A stretch of DNA of 64,000 nucleotides from Actimicrobium sp047621665 (GTDB lineage Bacteria; Pseudomonadota; Gammaproteobacteria; Burkholderiales; Burkholderiaceae_D), in NCBI GenBank assembly GCA_047621665.1, contig JBLHMB010000007.1, positions 36,958-100,957 on the forward strand. Direction: 5' to 3'. Under the pieces are notes generated by a model that searched no databases, was not told the origin of the DNA, and worked only from the letters and a program-made list of their open reading frames with translations. Shown one piece after another: positions 37,590-46,108 of the stretch; the first letter of the stretch is position 1, and every line of letters begins with the position of its first letter. A program made the translations under genes and the position numbers.

Positions 37590-38825
37590 TCAGTGCGCAT
37601 GGCTGGCTCCCGATTTGCCGAGATCGGCCTTGATCAGGAAGCTGTTGCGGACTGCAACCTGCTCGCCGGCACGCAAGCCCTCGAGCACTTCGGTGAACAT
37701 GCCATCGCTGCGCCCCAGCGTCAGCGGTCGCGCTTCGAAACTGTCGCCATGACGGCCGAACACGGTCGGTGCGTCGTTCATCGTCTGGATCGCAGTCACC
37801 GGTACCGCGATAGCGACATCGACCGATGCAGACACCAGCCTGACCGTCACCGGCAAGCCCGGACGCCACACTCCTTTCGGATTCGGCAAGACAATGCGTG
37901 CGCTCGCCGTGCGGGTTTGTGTGCCGACTACCGCGCCAACATACGACAGTGTGCCGGTCGCTTCATGTGCAAAGGCGATCGCCTCGACCGTCGCTTGCTG
38001 GCCGGTGCTGACCGCATTGAGGTCTTTCGCCGGCACGACGATGTCGGCCCAGACGGTGGACAAATCGGCGACGATGAAAATCGTTGTGTCGTCCTTGAGC
38101 GAAGCACCGATGGCGATGCGCTTGTCAGTCACGGTACCGTTTATCGGGGAGCGGATTTCGTAACGGGTCAGGTTGACGGTTGTGCTCGCATTCGCCCCGA
38201 GCGCCGCCAGTTTTTGGCGTGCACTTTGGGCCGCGATGTCGGCTTCCTGCAGTGCGTTACGGGCTTGCAGATAGTCTTGCTCGGCCGAGATTTTTTCTTC
38301 CCACAAGCTCTTCTCGTGCGCGAAGGTCGTGCGTGCCAGCGCCAGCCGCTGTTGTGCGGCAATCGATTCGCTGCGCTGGTCTGCCAGCGCATGGCTGGAG
38401 ATCACGGCCAGTACCTGACCCTTGCGCACCGTGTCACCGGCATTGGCCGACACCGATTCGACGATCCCGCTCAGACGCGGCACGATGTGCACCATGCGGT
38501 CTTCATTGACGTGAATGGCACCGATCAATTGCAGCGTGCTGTTGAGTCGTGCCGGTCCGGCCGTACCCAGCTCGACGCCATTCTGTTTCATTTGCTGCTC
38601 GCTCATCGTCACGCTTGCTTCTTCATGATCTGGTTCTTCATGACCTTCTTCTGCATGCGCCTTGTCATCATCGTGACCACCGGCTTCTGCGTGGCTGTCA
38701 GTGCCGTGGGTGTCAGCGCTCACCGCGCTGCTGTTGAGACCCAGAATCAGGAAGGCCAGCAATGCGCCAATGGCGAGCACCATCAGGATGGCGATGCCTT
38801 GTTTTTTGTTGAGATTGACTGTCAT
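37590..38825 (-). CDS. czcB: Periplasmic adaptor of heavy-metal RND efflux
   Basis: A 411-residue membrane-fusion protein that bridges CzcA and CzcC. It has a single N-terminal membrane segment (about 9-30). An unusually His/Asp/Glu-rich stretch follows (about 38-75, HAEAGGHDDDKAHAEEGHEE), a likely metal-binding region as in CzcB of Cupriavidus. Then come the lipoyl/barrel-sandwich (GIVESVSANAGDTVRKGQVLAVI), the helical hairpin and the beta-barrel (RYEIRSPINGTVTDKRIAIG). Its start overlaps the czcC stop by four bases. Confidence 0.92.
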   Translation of the reverse strand: MTVNLNKKQGIAILMVLAIGALLAFLILGLNSSAVSADTHGTDSHAEAGGHDDDKAHAEEGHEEPDHEEASVTMSEQQMKQNGVELGTAGPARLNSTLQLIGAIHVNEDRMVHIVPRLSGIVESVSANAGDTVRKGQVLAVISSHALADQRSESIAAQQRLALARTTFAHEKSLWEEKISAEQDYLQARNALQEADIAAQSARQKLAALGANASTTVNLTRYEIRSPINGTVTDKRIAIGASLKDDTTIFIVADLSTVWADIVVPAKDLNAVSTGQQATVEAIAFAHEATGTLSYVGAVVGTQTRTASARIVLPNPKGVWRPGLPVTVRLVSASVDVAIAVPVTAIQTMNDAPTVFGRHGDSFEARPLTLGRSDGMFTEVLEGLRAGEQVAVRNSFLIKADLGKSGASHAH

Positions 38826-40129
38826 GGTGATTCCTGTAGCTGGCTAATAAGGGACATGTCGGCTATGCCAACGAGACGTTCGATGTCAGCGGCCGCCCGA
38901 TGGGCGCTGGCCAGCGTCTGTAATGTCTGGGATTTGGCGTGCAATAACGTGCGCTGCGCATCGAGCACATCGAGAAAACTGAACTTGCCGAAAGCGAAAC
39001 CGGTGGTCGCTGCGTCATAGGCGCTTTGCGCTCCCGGCACGATTTGTTGCTGTAACAGTTCGGCTTGCTGACGGGCGCTATCGAGTTGTTCATGCGCTTG
39101 CACAAGTTCACTGGCGCTTTGGATTTCGCTGGCCGTCAACGCGGCGCGGGCCTTGTCGGTAAGCCGCAGCGATTCGAGCAAATTGCCCTGATTGCGATCG
39201 AACAACGGCAGCGGAATCGATACGCCGAAAATAGCTTGATTGCGCCCAAGCTGTTCGTCACGTTTGGCACCGATACTCACGGTCAGATCCGGCACCTGAC
39301 GCGCGCGTTCGACTTGCGCCAAGGCCTGACGACGGCGCACTTCCAGACGCGAACGGGCCAGCCCGGGCGATTGCTGCAAGCGTTGCAGTAACGCGTCCAA
39401 TGACGGCAGCGGCGGCAGGATGGCGAGGTCGCCGTCAACCTGCTCGAAACGCGGTTGCGATTTTCCCCATGTGGCGGCGAGGCGTTGGCGCGTCATCGAC
39501 AGCTCACTCGCCGCTTGCGCCAGTTCGATGTGGACACCGGCTTGCGCCACCCGCGCTCTGGTTTCATCAACCGGCGAGGCCTTGCCGGCAACGACGCGTT
39601 TGGCAGCAATGCCGGTGGCGCGCTGTGCCAGTTCGACCGAGGCCAGCGCCAGTTGATGGCGCTCCTGCGCAGTCAATACGTCATAAAAAGCCGTCATCAC
39701 GGTGGCGCGCAAAGCGGCCCGCGCGATGGCCAGATCGGCCACTGCCGCATCGCGATTACGATCGGCCGCCGTCATGCGCGCGCGCCGCTTGCCGCCGAGT
39801 TCGATCGGCTGATTCAGTTGCAGGGTTGTGATACGGGTGGCCTGCTGGGTATCTTCGAGGCTGGTTGACAGCTCAGGATTGGGTCGTGTGGCGGCCTGTT
39901 GCACGGCACCGTCCATCGCATCAATTTCGCGGGAGGCAACGGCGATGCCGGGGTTGGCGCTGGCAGCGAGTGCCAGTGCAGCGCTCAGCGTGAGTGGACC
40001 GCCGGGTTCGGACGGACTAGCTGGCGACATGGCTGTGCCAGCGCGATCTTCAATGAAGAACGAAGTTTGGGCAAAGACAGGGACGTGCACGGACACCGCC
40101 AGCACAAGCGGCAAGAACAATTTTTGCAT
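38822..40129 (-). CDS. czcC: TolC-family outer-membrane factor of heavy-metal efflux
   Basis: A 435-residue outer-membrane channel with two repeats of the outer-membrane efflux protein domain and a signal peptide (MQKLFLPLVLAVSVHVPVFA). ATG 40129 follows GGAGA; a TTG seven codons upstream has no ribosome site. LTLSAALALAASANPGIAVASRE is the usual start of the mature helix domain. It forms the exit duct of the Czc system. Confidence 0.9.
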   Translation of the reverse strand: MQKLFLPLVLAVSVHVPVFAQTSFFIEDRAGTAMSPASPSEPGGPLTLSAALALAASANPGIAVASREIDAMDGAVQQAATRPNPELSTSLEDTQQATRITTLQLNQPIELGGKRRARMTAADRNRDAAVADLAIARAALRATVMTAFYDVLTAQERHQLALASVELAQRATGIAAKRVVAGKASPVDETRARVAQAGVHIELAQAASELSMTRQRLAATWGKSQPRFEQVDGDLAILPPLPSLDALLQRLQQSPGLARSRLEVRRRQALAQVERARQVPDLTVSIGAKRDEQLGRNQAIFGVSIPLPLFDRNQGNLLESLRLTDKARAALTASEIQSASELVQAHEQLDSARQQAELLQQQIVPGAQSAYDAATTGFAFGKFSFLDVLDAQRTLLHAKSQTLQTLASAHRAAADIERLVGIADMSLISQLQESP

Positions 40130-40229
40130 CGAATTCTCCAAGTGAAACAAACAGGGGAATCCGGCAAGACGCGCTAGGGTCTACCTTGGAACAGCAAGCA
40201 GAAAAGAAAAGCGGAAGCGACCTGCCGGA

Positions 40230-40580
40230 TCAGACGGCAGGTGCCCACTTGGGACGCTCGGGGCGTTCGGGACGAACAGAAGAAAGCAGATCGGTATTGC
40301 TGCGCGCATAGTCAGGTGCAAAAGCACTCAGCGGCATCAGATCGGGAGGGGCCTGGAGAACGCCGACATGGCCTAGCTGGCACACGCCGCAATCGGCATC
40401 GGCTGCGAGCAATAAGGTCGGTGTCGACTTGTCGTCACTGCTTGCTTCATGCTCGTGTTCATGATGACCGACATGGGTTACCGACACGCTGCTTTCATGC
40501 ACGCAATACACTGCGGCCACAGCCCAGGTCATCTGGAGTGGCAGCATGGTCAGCAGGAAAATTAGCAGGATGCGCGTCAT
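40230..40580 (-). CDS. czcI: CzcI-like small exported metal-responsive protein
   Basis: A 116-residue protein with a signal peptide (MTRILLIFLLTMLPLQMTWA), AVYCVHE and a His-rich patch, HVGHHEHEHEASS. These match CzcI, the small protein encoded in front of czcCBA in Cupriavidus and relatives. A later DCGVCQLGHV motif could also bind metal. It is the first gene of the operon, with 100 bp to czcC. ATG 40580 gives the proper signal peptide; longer frames upstream do not. Confidence 0.8.
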   Translation of the reverse strand: MTRILLIFLLTMLPLQMTWAVAAVYCVHESSVSVTHVGHHEHEHEASSDDKSTPTLLLAADADCGVCQLGHVGVLQAPPDLMPLSAFAPDYARSNTDLLSSVRPERPERPKWAPAV

Positions 40581-40732
40581 GCGACGGGATTGTACAGCAC
40601 GTCGAAACGTTGCCTTGCGGACGCGCTCATTCGTCATCGGCGTACGCGGCACATGCTATTTCAGTGGGCTGGACTATTGAGGGTTGAGAACTTTTCCTGC
40701 GGCGATATGGCCGTTATCGTTCTCCATGTTGA

Positions 40733-41112
40733 TCATGGTTTAGTTCCTTCGTCACTTTGGTCTTCGGCGGCCCGCCTGACGGCAGGCAGTTGTTTAAGCA
40801 ACGCCAGCAACCATTCTTGCGCGGTCTCCCACACCACATCAAGGTTGATGTCAAATAGCCGTGGGCCATGCGATTGCGCATATTGCGCATGCTGCGCCAC
40901 GGCACTTCGGAATGCACCTGAGTGAACTCAGCGTAGCCATCCATCACTTTCGTGGCCGCCTCACCGATAATAATCAAGCTCATGATGACGGCCTGCTGGG
41001 TGCGCTTATCGGCCAAAAAATCGTCTTTCGCCAACCCTTCCACGAAGCTGCGTGCATCGACTGCTGCCTGCTGTATGTGATCCAGATAGTCGGGCAGTCG
41101 ATTCTCGCTCAT
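40733..41112 (-). pseudogene. hepT: HepT-type toxin gene (HEPN), frameshifted near its 3' end
   Basis: The N-terminal 95 residues match HepT: SENRLPDYLDHIQQAAVDAR, IIGEAATKV, and the active-site RNRMAHGY (RX4HXY, the RNase motif and the Tyr modified by MntA). Right after GGCTAT the frame breaks: adding one T (TTTGAC instead of TTGAC, near 40853) restores GYFDINLDVVWETAQEWLLALLKQLPAV, the normal HepT tail, ending at TGA 40733-40735. As written, the protein continues 39 residues in the wrong frame. A single-base loss, real or from sequencing. The gene overlaps its antitoxin by four bases. Confidence 0.82.
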
Positions 41113-41399
41113 ACCGGTTGTGCCTCTGCGAGTACCTTGGCCCGGAACTTCGGCGGTAAATCGCCGGGTGTCAGCAAATCAACGTTAACACCTAACAGCA
41201 CTTTCAATTCGTCCTCCAGATCACCCAAGTCCAGCAATGTCGCTCCGGGTAGCGCGTCAACCAACAAATCAAGGTCGCTACCGTCACGGTCGGTACCATG
41301 CAGCACAGACCCGAAAACGCGCGGATTCGCCGTACGAAAACGGGCCACCGCCTCGCGCACTGCACTGCGTTTCAAATCAAGTACAACGGACGGTCGCAT
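41109..41399 (-). CDS. mntA: MntA-type nucleotidyltransferase antitoxin
   Basis: A 96-residue minimal nucleotidyltransferase with the GS...DxD signature, FGSVLHGTDRDGSDLDLLVD. In studied HepT/MntA systems this enzyme AMPylates a Tyr of HepT and blocks its RNase. It precedes hepT, with the ATGA overlap usual for the pair, and remains intact although hepT is frameshifted. Confidence 0.88.
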   Translation of the reverse strand: MRPSVVLDLKRSAVREAVARFRTANPRVFGSVLHGTDRDGSDLDLLVDALPGATLLDLGDLEDELKVLLGVNVDLLTPGDLPPKFRAKVLAEAQPV

Positions 41400-41604
41400 C
41401 GGTATCCTTTCTATCGAAACTCATCAGAACAGTAGGCATGTGAGGAGAACATTTCAAGACCTATTTTCGAGAATCGCTACGCCTTCATTCTTTTACCACA
41501 TCAGTGGTCTGGCAAACTGCGCCGTCTTGGCCGGGCGCTCTACTGCGACCTGTTCAGTAAGGGGTTGATCCGCTCGGATGATTCTCACCCTTGCCAATAT
41601 CAAT

Positions 41605-42537
41605 TCAATCGAACTGCCGCTCCAGCCATGTGACGATGCCTGCCAGCGAACGAAAATCAACCACCGAGCGGCATTCAATCCCCGGATGCCTTGCCCGCAA
41701 CATGCGTGACAGCGCGCCGCCGGGGCAGAGTTCCAGTGCGACCGTGATGCCGGCTTCGGCACAGGCGTCCATGCAGAGATCCCAGCGGATTGTTTCGGCG
41801 ATCTGGCGCGACAACAGCGACACCGCCGTCGCTTTGTCGGACACCGGGTCCGCAGAAATACCGGCCAGTACCGGCATCTTGAAAGACGCAAATTGGCACT
41901 GCTGCAGCACCGTGCGAAACGGCTCCACTGCGTCCTGCATGAGACAGGTATGCGAAGCCACCTCGACCTGAATCGGCGTCAGTTGCGCGTCCAGTTGTTG
42001 CAAGCGCATTTCAGCAGCGCACAAGTCGTCATGCATGCCGCCGACGATCAGACTGTCATCGCCATTTTGAATCGCAATGGCCAGGTGGTGCTGTTCCAGC
42101 AAGGCCTGCACTGCCGGCGCAGTCAGGCCGGAAACCGCCAGCAGCGTTTGCCGGGCCGACGGATTGGTGCAGGCATCCATCGCCCGCGCGCGCGTTGCTG
42201 CCAACGCGATCAATTCTTCGGCCGGTAAGGTGCCGGCAATACCGTAAGCGCTGAGTTCGCCGATACTGTAGCCGGCCACCAGCGTTGGCACGGGGATGCG
42301 GGATTGAAGCGCTTCCCACATGGCCAGTGTTGACGCAACGATCAGCGGTTGCGCGATCCGGTTGGCATACAGCAGGGCCGGATCGGTCAGTGCGTCCGCG
42401 AGCGGCACGCCGCAAGCAGCTGCCACCGGCCATTGCGCCAGCAGGCTGGCGACGCGGGGATCCGTGTTGGCCAGATCGAACAGTTGCGGGTGTTGCGCGC
42501 CCTGACCGGGGCACAGGATGGCAAGGCGTTGCCTCAT
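41605..42537 (-). CDS. mdcH: Malonate decarboxylase subunit epsilon (malonyl-CoA:ACP transacylase)
   Basis: A 310-residue acyltransferase that loads malonyl groups onto the decarboxylase ACP. LCPGQGAQHPQLFDL at the N-terminus and the nucleophile motif GYSIGELSAYG (GHSxGE in FabD) show the family; ASHTCLMQ carries the catalytic His. Last gene of the mdc operon; its start overlaps the mdcB stop by four bases. Confidence 0.93.
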   Translation of the reverse strand: MRQRLAILCPGQGAQHPQLFDLANTDPRVASLLAQWPVAAACGVPLADALTDPALLYANRIAQPLIVASTLAMWEALQSRIPVPTLVAGYSIGELSAYGIAGTLPAEELIALAATRARAMDACTNPSARQTLLAVSGLTAPAVQALLEQHHLAIAIQNGDDSLIVGGMHDDLCAAEMRLQQLDAQLTPIQVEVASHTCLMQDAVEPFRTVLQQCQFASFKMPVLAGISADPVSDKATAVSLLSRQIAETIRWDLCMDACAEAGITVALELCPGGALSRMLRARHPGIECRSVVDFRSLAGIVTWLERQFD

Positions 42538-43478
42538 GGTTGGCGTCCTGACTGATTGCGGTGTGACAGCGGATCACGCGAAACGACCGCCTGCACCAGA
42601 CAGGTTGCCGCCAGCAGATCGGCCGCGCCTCCGGGCGACAGGCGGTGCTGCACTAGCGTCTGATGACAGGCCAGCGCGTGATCTTTCCAGTGCGGATGCG
42701 CGCTGCCGCCGCGCGCCAGAAAATCCTGCGCCAGCTGTTTGACCGTCGCCGCACCGGCCGTTCCGCCGCGGTGAAATACGTTGGTGTCACTGATGTGGGC
42801 CATCAGCGAAAAGAAGGCATCGACCCGCGCACAGTGCAGGCTACGGCCAGCGGCCAGCGTGCGCTGCAGCGCCGGCAACGCCACCTCGAACAACGATGGC
42901 AGACCGAGCGCCGCTTCTTCCCTGGCACCGCTAGCGGCATGTTGCGCCGCTGCCTGCATGCCGTGTGACGGCTGATAACCCGGATGGGTAGCGACAACAT
43001 GGCTGTGCGCGGCCAGCGCCTCGCCCCACTGCGCGCATAAAATCGACCGTATCGACTCGGCCGACAACGCGATACGGCGCGCACGGCAAGCACCGATCGC
43101 CGCGCACAACATGCCGACGCAAAAGATCGCGCCGCGATGGGTATTGATGCCACCGGTGGCCTTGAGCATGCGCGCTTCGGCGGCGACGCCGAGCTGCTGC
43201 AATGTACTGAACGGCGCAGCGGCCATGCCGGCATCGGTGATGCGAATGAAGTAGTGACGCAGCGCAAAAAGACTGCGCAGAAAAGTCGTTGCCGTCATGT
43301 CGTCATGACTGCCGTTGTCGACCAGCGAGACCAGGCCCGGCTTCGGATACAGGGCCAGTTCCGTGTACAGACTGCGCACCGCGTGGCGGCCAATGTGTGC
43401 GCTAAACGAGGCGGGCAACGCTGCGCAAGCCGGATTGAAATCCGGCTTCATTGATGTCACCACGATCGCTTCATGCAT
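42534..43478 (-). CDS. mdcB: Triphosphoribosyl-dephospho-CoA synthase
   Basis: A 314-residue enzyme making the 2'-(5''-triphosphoribosyl)-3'-dephospho-CoA precursor of the ACP prosthetic group. YPKPGLVSLVDNGSHDDM and the later TNVFHRGGTAGAATVKQLAQ are conserved in MdcB/CitG. It sits between mdcG and mdcH. Confidence 0.93.
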   Translation of the reverse strand: MHEAIVVTSMKPDFNPACAALPASFSAHIGRHAVRSLYTELALYPKPGLVSLVDNGSHDDMTATTFLRSLFALRHYFIRITDAGMAAAPFSTLQQLGVAAEARMLKATGGINTHRGAIFCVGMLCAAIGACRARRIALSAESIRSILCAQWGEALAAHSHVVATHPGYQPSHGMQAAAQHAASGAREEAALGLPSLFEVALPALQRTLAAGRSLHCARVDAFFSLMAHISDTNVFHRGGTAGAATVKQLAQDFLARGGSAHPHWKDHALACHQTLVQHRLSPGGAADLLAATCLVQAVVSRDPLSHRNQSGRQP

Positions 43479-43496
43479 GCACTGTGCTCCGTTCTG

Positions 43497-44168
43497 TCAC
43501 TCTGAAAATGTCGCCAGCAGCGCCGCCGTCGTCGACAAATGCACGCTGCGCGCATCTTTTACCAGCACGCGCGACCCATTGCCGCTGGCCTGTACCCACT
43601 CTTTCCACGCCACCGCTTGACCCGACGGAAAGCGGATTTCGCCATCCAGCGGCAAGGCTTGCGCATGCCGTCGCAGCAGCGCGATGCCCCGCTCCAGCTG
43701 CGCTGATGTTATCGGTGAAAACAGCAAGTCGATATCAGACTTGGCGGTGACATACGTTGTGGCGGTCAGCGTCTGCATTGCCAGCGAGCCATACACACCA
43801 AACGTCAGGTCGCTGCGTGCGATGTCGGCAGCCAGCACTGGCAGCGCAACGCGCCAGCATGGAGGCACACTCGGCAGTACGGCATCAACGGTGAGCGGTG
43901 CACACACCGCGCCCACCGCCGAAACTGGCACACGCAACGCGATACGTAATTTGTCTCCGCTGACCGGATCAGGCGGCAGCGCAATGCCGAGACAGACTTC
44001 CCCGTCCGGCATGTCGACGTCGGCGCGCCGCACGATTGCCGGCCAGTCGGCTTGCTGCCAGCGTGCCAGCGCGGCTTGGCCGGCCGGCCCGGGCTTGTTG
44101 CCGACATCGTCGCGGCAACGTTGCCAGCCTTGGGCAGACAGCCAGATCAGGTCATGCCGGGCGAACAT
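43497..44168 (-). CDS. mdcG: Phosphoribosyl-dephospho-CoA transferase
   Basis: A 223-residue nucleotidyltransferase that attaches the prosthetic group to the ACP subunit MdcC. Opens FARHDLIWLSAQGW; the catalytic region reads TYVTAKSDIDLLF (DxD). Start ATG 44168 overlaps the mdcE end by 17 bp; a longer upstream frame is not family-like. Confidence 0.9.
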   Translation of the reverse strand: MFARHDLIWLSAQGWQRCRDDVGNKPGPAGQAALARWQQADWPAIVRRADVDMPDGEVCLGIALPPDPVSGDKLRIALRVPVSAVGAVCAPLTVDAVLPSVPPCWRVALPVLAADIARSDLTFGVYGSLAMQTLTATTYVTAKSDIDLLFSPITSAQLERGIALLRRHAQALPLDGEIRFPSGQAVAWKEWVQASGNGSRVLVKDARSVHLSTTAALLATFSE

Positions 44169-44868
44169 CGATCCCCGACAGTACCTGCTGCACGACCGCG
44201 TGCGAGAGCTTGCGTCCGCCGCGCGCCAGACCGAGTGCCGCCCGCCGATCGACCGGATCCGCGTCGCGCAGCGCAGTCGCCAGCTGGGTCGCCAGATCGC
44301 CTTCCCAGATCGCTTCGATGCCACCCATGCGCAGGTAATTGTCGGGCCCCGGCGCAAACACCGGATTGTCCTTGGCCAGTTCGGTCAGGCGTTCCAGCGG
44401 CACCTTGGTAATGCGTGCCATCGCTGGCAACCCCATCACCCGGATCGTCGATTCCGGTAACGCGTAGCACGCATCAGCCATCATGCCGCTGGTGATGAAG
44501 CCACCCGACAATGCCTGATCGTAGACCAACGCAATGACCTTGTGACCGCTGCGCCGCGCCAGTTCGATGCATTTACCGAGATGCGCCATGTAGCTGTTGA
44601 TACCGAGCATTTCGTCGCGATGGCGCAAGCGCTGGCCCTGGGTATCGACCAGCAGCAGGATCGCGCGTTGCGGATGCGCGCGCACGACGTTCAAGACAGC
44701 TTGCGCCTGTGCGAGCGCGATCTCGATACCGATCGGTGCATGGTTGGTGGTGCCGATTACCGCGATAGTGTGACCGTCAACTTCTGCGCTACCAGACAGG
44801 AAATGATCGGTCTCAGTGATCGACTGACCGGCCGGAAATAATTGTTGCGCGAGCTGTTGCCATTCCAT
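44152..44868 (-). CDS. mdcE: Malonate decarboxylase gamma subunit
   Basis: A 238-residue carboxyltransferase-like (crotonase fold) subunit. With MdcD it decarboxylates malonyl-S-ACP to acetyl-S-ACP. LLLVDTQGQRLRHRDE, KVIALVYDQALSGGFITSGMMAD and ARITKVPLERLTEL are typical. Its start overlaps the last base of mdcD. Confidence 0.93.
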   Translation of the reverse strand: MEWQQLAQQLFPAGQSITETDHFLSGSAEVDGHTIAVIGTTNHAPIGIEIALAQAQAVLNVVRAHPQRAILLLVDTQGQRLRHRDEMLGINSYMAHLGKCIELARRSGHKVIALVYDQALSGGFITSGMMADACYALPESTIRVMGLPAMARITKVPLERLTELAKDNPVFAPGPDNYLRMGGIEAIWEGDLATQLATALRDADPVDRRAALGLARGGRKLSHAVVQQVLSGIDVRPA

Positions 44869-45782
44869 TATTTGGCTCCCTGTTGCGAGGCGATGCGTGC
44901 GACGCTGCGCTCGACTAGTGTCGTAAATTCAGTCGCTTCCAGCATCGGTACCAGCGCCGGATTGTCGATGCCAAGACCGCGCCAGATGTCCATCGGCTCC
45001 GATTGCGTGCCGAAATCCTGAATCCGGGCTGCCAGCATCGCCTGCTCGGTTTCCAGCGCCGCCAGTGTCAATGCCGCGCTGCCCTGACGACAGGTATGCA
45101 CCGCCTCGGTCGCCGCTTGCCGGAACGCGTCGATGTCATCGGTCACGAGGGCCTGGCAATCGCCAAGCAAGTACCTGTGCTTGCCACCGGTGGTGCGCCA
45201 CACCAGCGCACGGTCGCGCGAGTCGAATTCTTCGACGCCGCTGGCCGTTTCGATCACCTCCGGTCCCGACATCGCCAGCCGTCCTTCTTCGGACATCACG
45301 ATAAAATTGGCACAGCGCGCAACGATGCCCATGCCGCCAAAACAGCCGTTCGAGCCGCCGACAAGGACGATGACCGGGATGCCTTCGGCGCGCGTTTGCA
45401 GCACCGCACGCATCACTTCGGAGACGGCAATCAGGCCGGCGTTGGCTTCGTGCAGACGCACACCACCGGTTTCCAGCAACAGGATCACGGCATCCACACG
45501 TTCGACTACGGCGCGTTGCAACAGGCCGACCAGTTTCGCGCCATGCACTTCTCCGACCGCGCCGCCCATGAATCCACCTTCCTGCGCGGCAGCAAAGACA
45601 CGCTGACCGTTGAGCAAGCCCTGCCCGATCACGACGCCGTCGTCGAACGCGACCGGCGCATCAAGTTGCGCCAGATGCGGGCTGACGACGCGCTGCGATG
45701 GCGGCAAAAACTCTTCGAACGAGCGCTGATCCAGCAGACGCCCGATGCGCTCGCGCGCGGTGGCTTCCAGATAGCTGCTCAT
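44868..45782 (-). CDS. mdcD: Malonate decarboxylase beta subunit
   Basis: A 304-residue partner of MdcE with the acyl-CoA carboxyltransferase fold. Seen: ARERIGRLLDQRSFEEFLPP at the start, GGFMGGAVGEVHGAKLVGLL, and LLLETGGVRLHEANAGL. It is the biotin-independent type, since no biotin carrier gene is present in the operon. Confidence 0.93.
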   Translation of the reverse strand: MSSYLEATARERIGRLLDQRSFEEFLPPSQRVVSPHLAQLDAPVAFDDGVVIGQGLLNGQRVFAAAQEGGFMGGAVGEVHGAKLVGLLQRAVVERVDAVILLLETGGVRLHEANAGLIAVSEVMRAVLQTRAEGIPVIVLVGGSNGCFGGMGIVARCANFIVMSEEGRLAMSGPEVIETASGVEEFDSRDRALVWRTTGGKHRYLLGDCQALVTDDIDAFRQAATEAVHTCRQGSAALTLAALETEQAMLAARIQDFGTQSEPMDIWRGLGIDNPALVPMLEATEFTTLVERSVARIASQQGAK

Positions 45783-46093
45783 CGGCTTTGCTCCAGCAAG
45801 GCTTCGACCGCCTGATCCAGCCGCAAGCTGACTACCGCCGGCGTGGCACCCATGTCATTGATCGAGATACGTGTGTCGGCCAGTTGCCAGCGCTGCTGGA
45901 AATCGGTGATGACCGCTTCCCAGATCGCGCCAAAGCCGCGTGCGGCAGTACTGATTTCTACCGTGCAGGCACCGCCTTGCTCGGCCGGTTCGATCAGCAC
46001 TTCCAGATTGCCGGAACCGACTACGCCGACCAGTTCGGGCCGGGCCGGGATGCGGCGCTGACCCTGTTCAAAACGATATTTGAGGGTTTCCAT
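45779..46093 (-). CDS. mdcC: Malonate decarboxylase acyl carrier protein (delta)
   Basis: A 104-residue ACP that carries the dephospho-CoA-derived arm. VGVVGSGNLEVLIEP near residue 28 holds the Ser expected to carry the prosthetic group. It lies 15 bp after mdcA and overlaps mdcD by four bases. Confidence 0.9.
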   Translation of the reverse strand: METLKYRFEQGQRRIPARPELVGVVGSGNLEVLIEPAEQGGACTVEISTAARGFGAIWEAVITDFQQRWQLADTRISINDMGATPAVVSLRLDQAVEALLEQSR

Positions 46094-46108
46094 ATTTTGC
46101 CTAATCCT

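Noticed and set aside
37593..39020. Plus-strand open frame of 475 codons opposite czcB and czcC
   Set aside because: The minus-strand genes are certain; the translated frame is rich in Arg/His/Gln with no motif.
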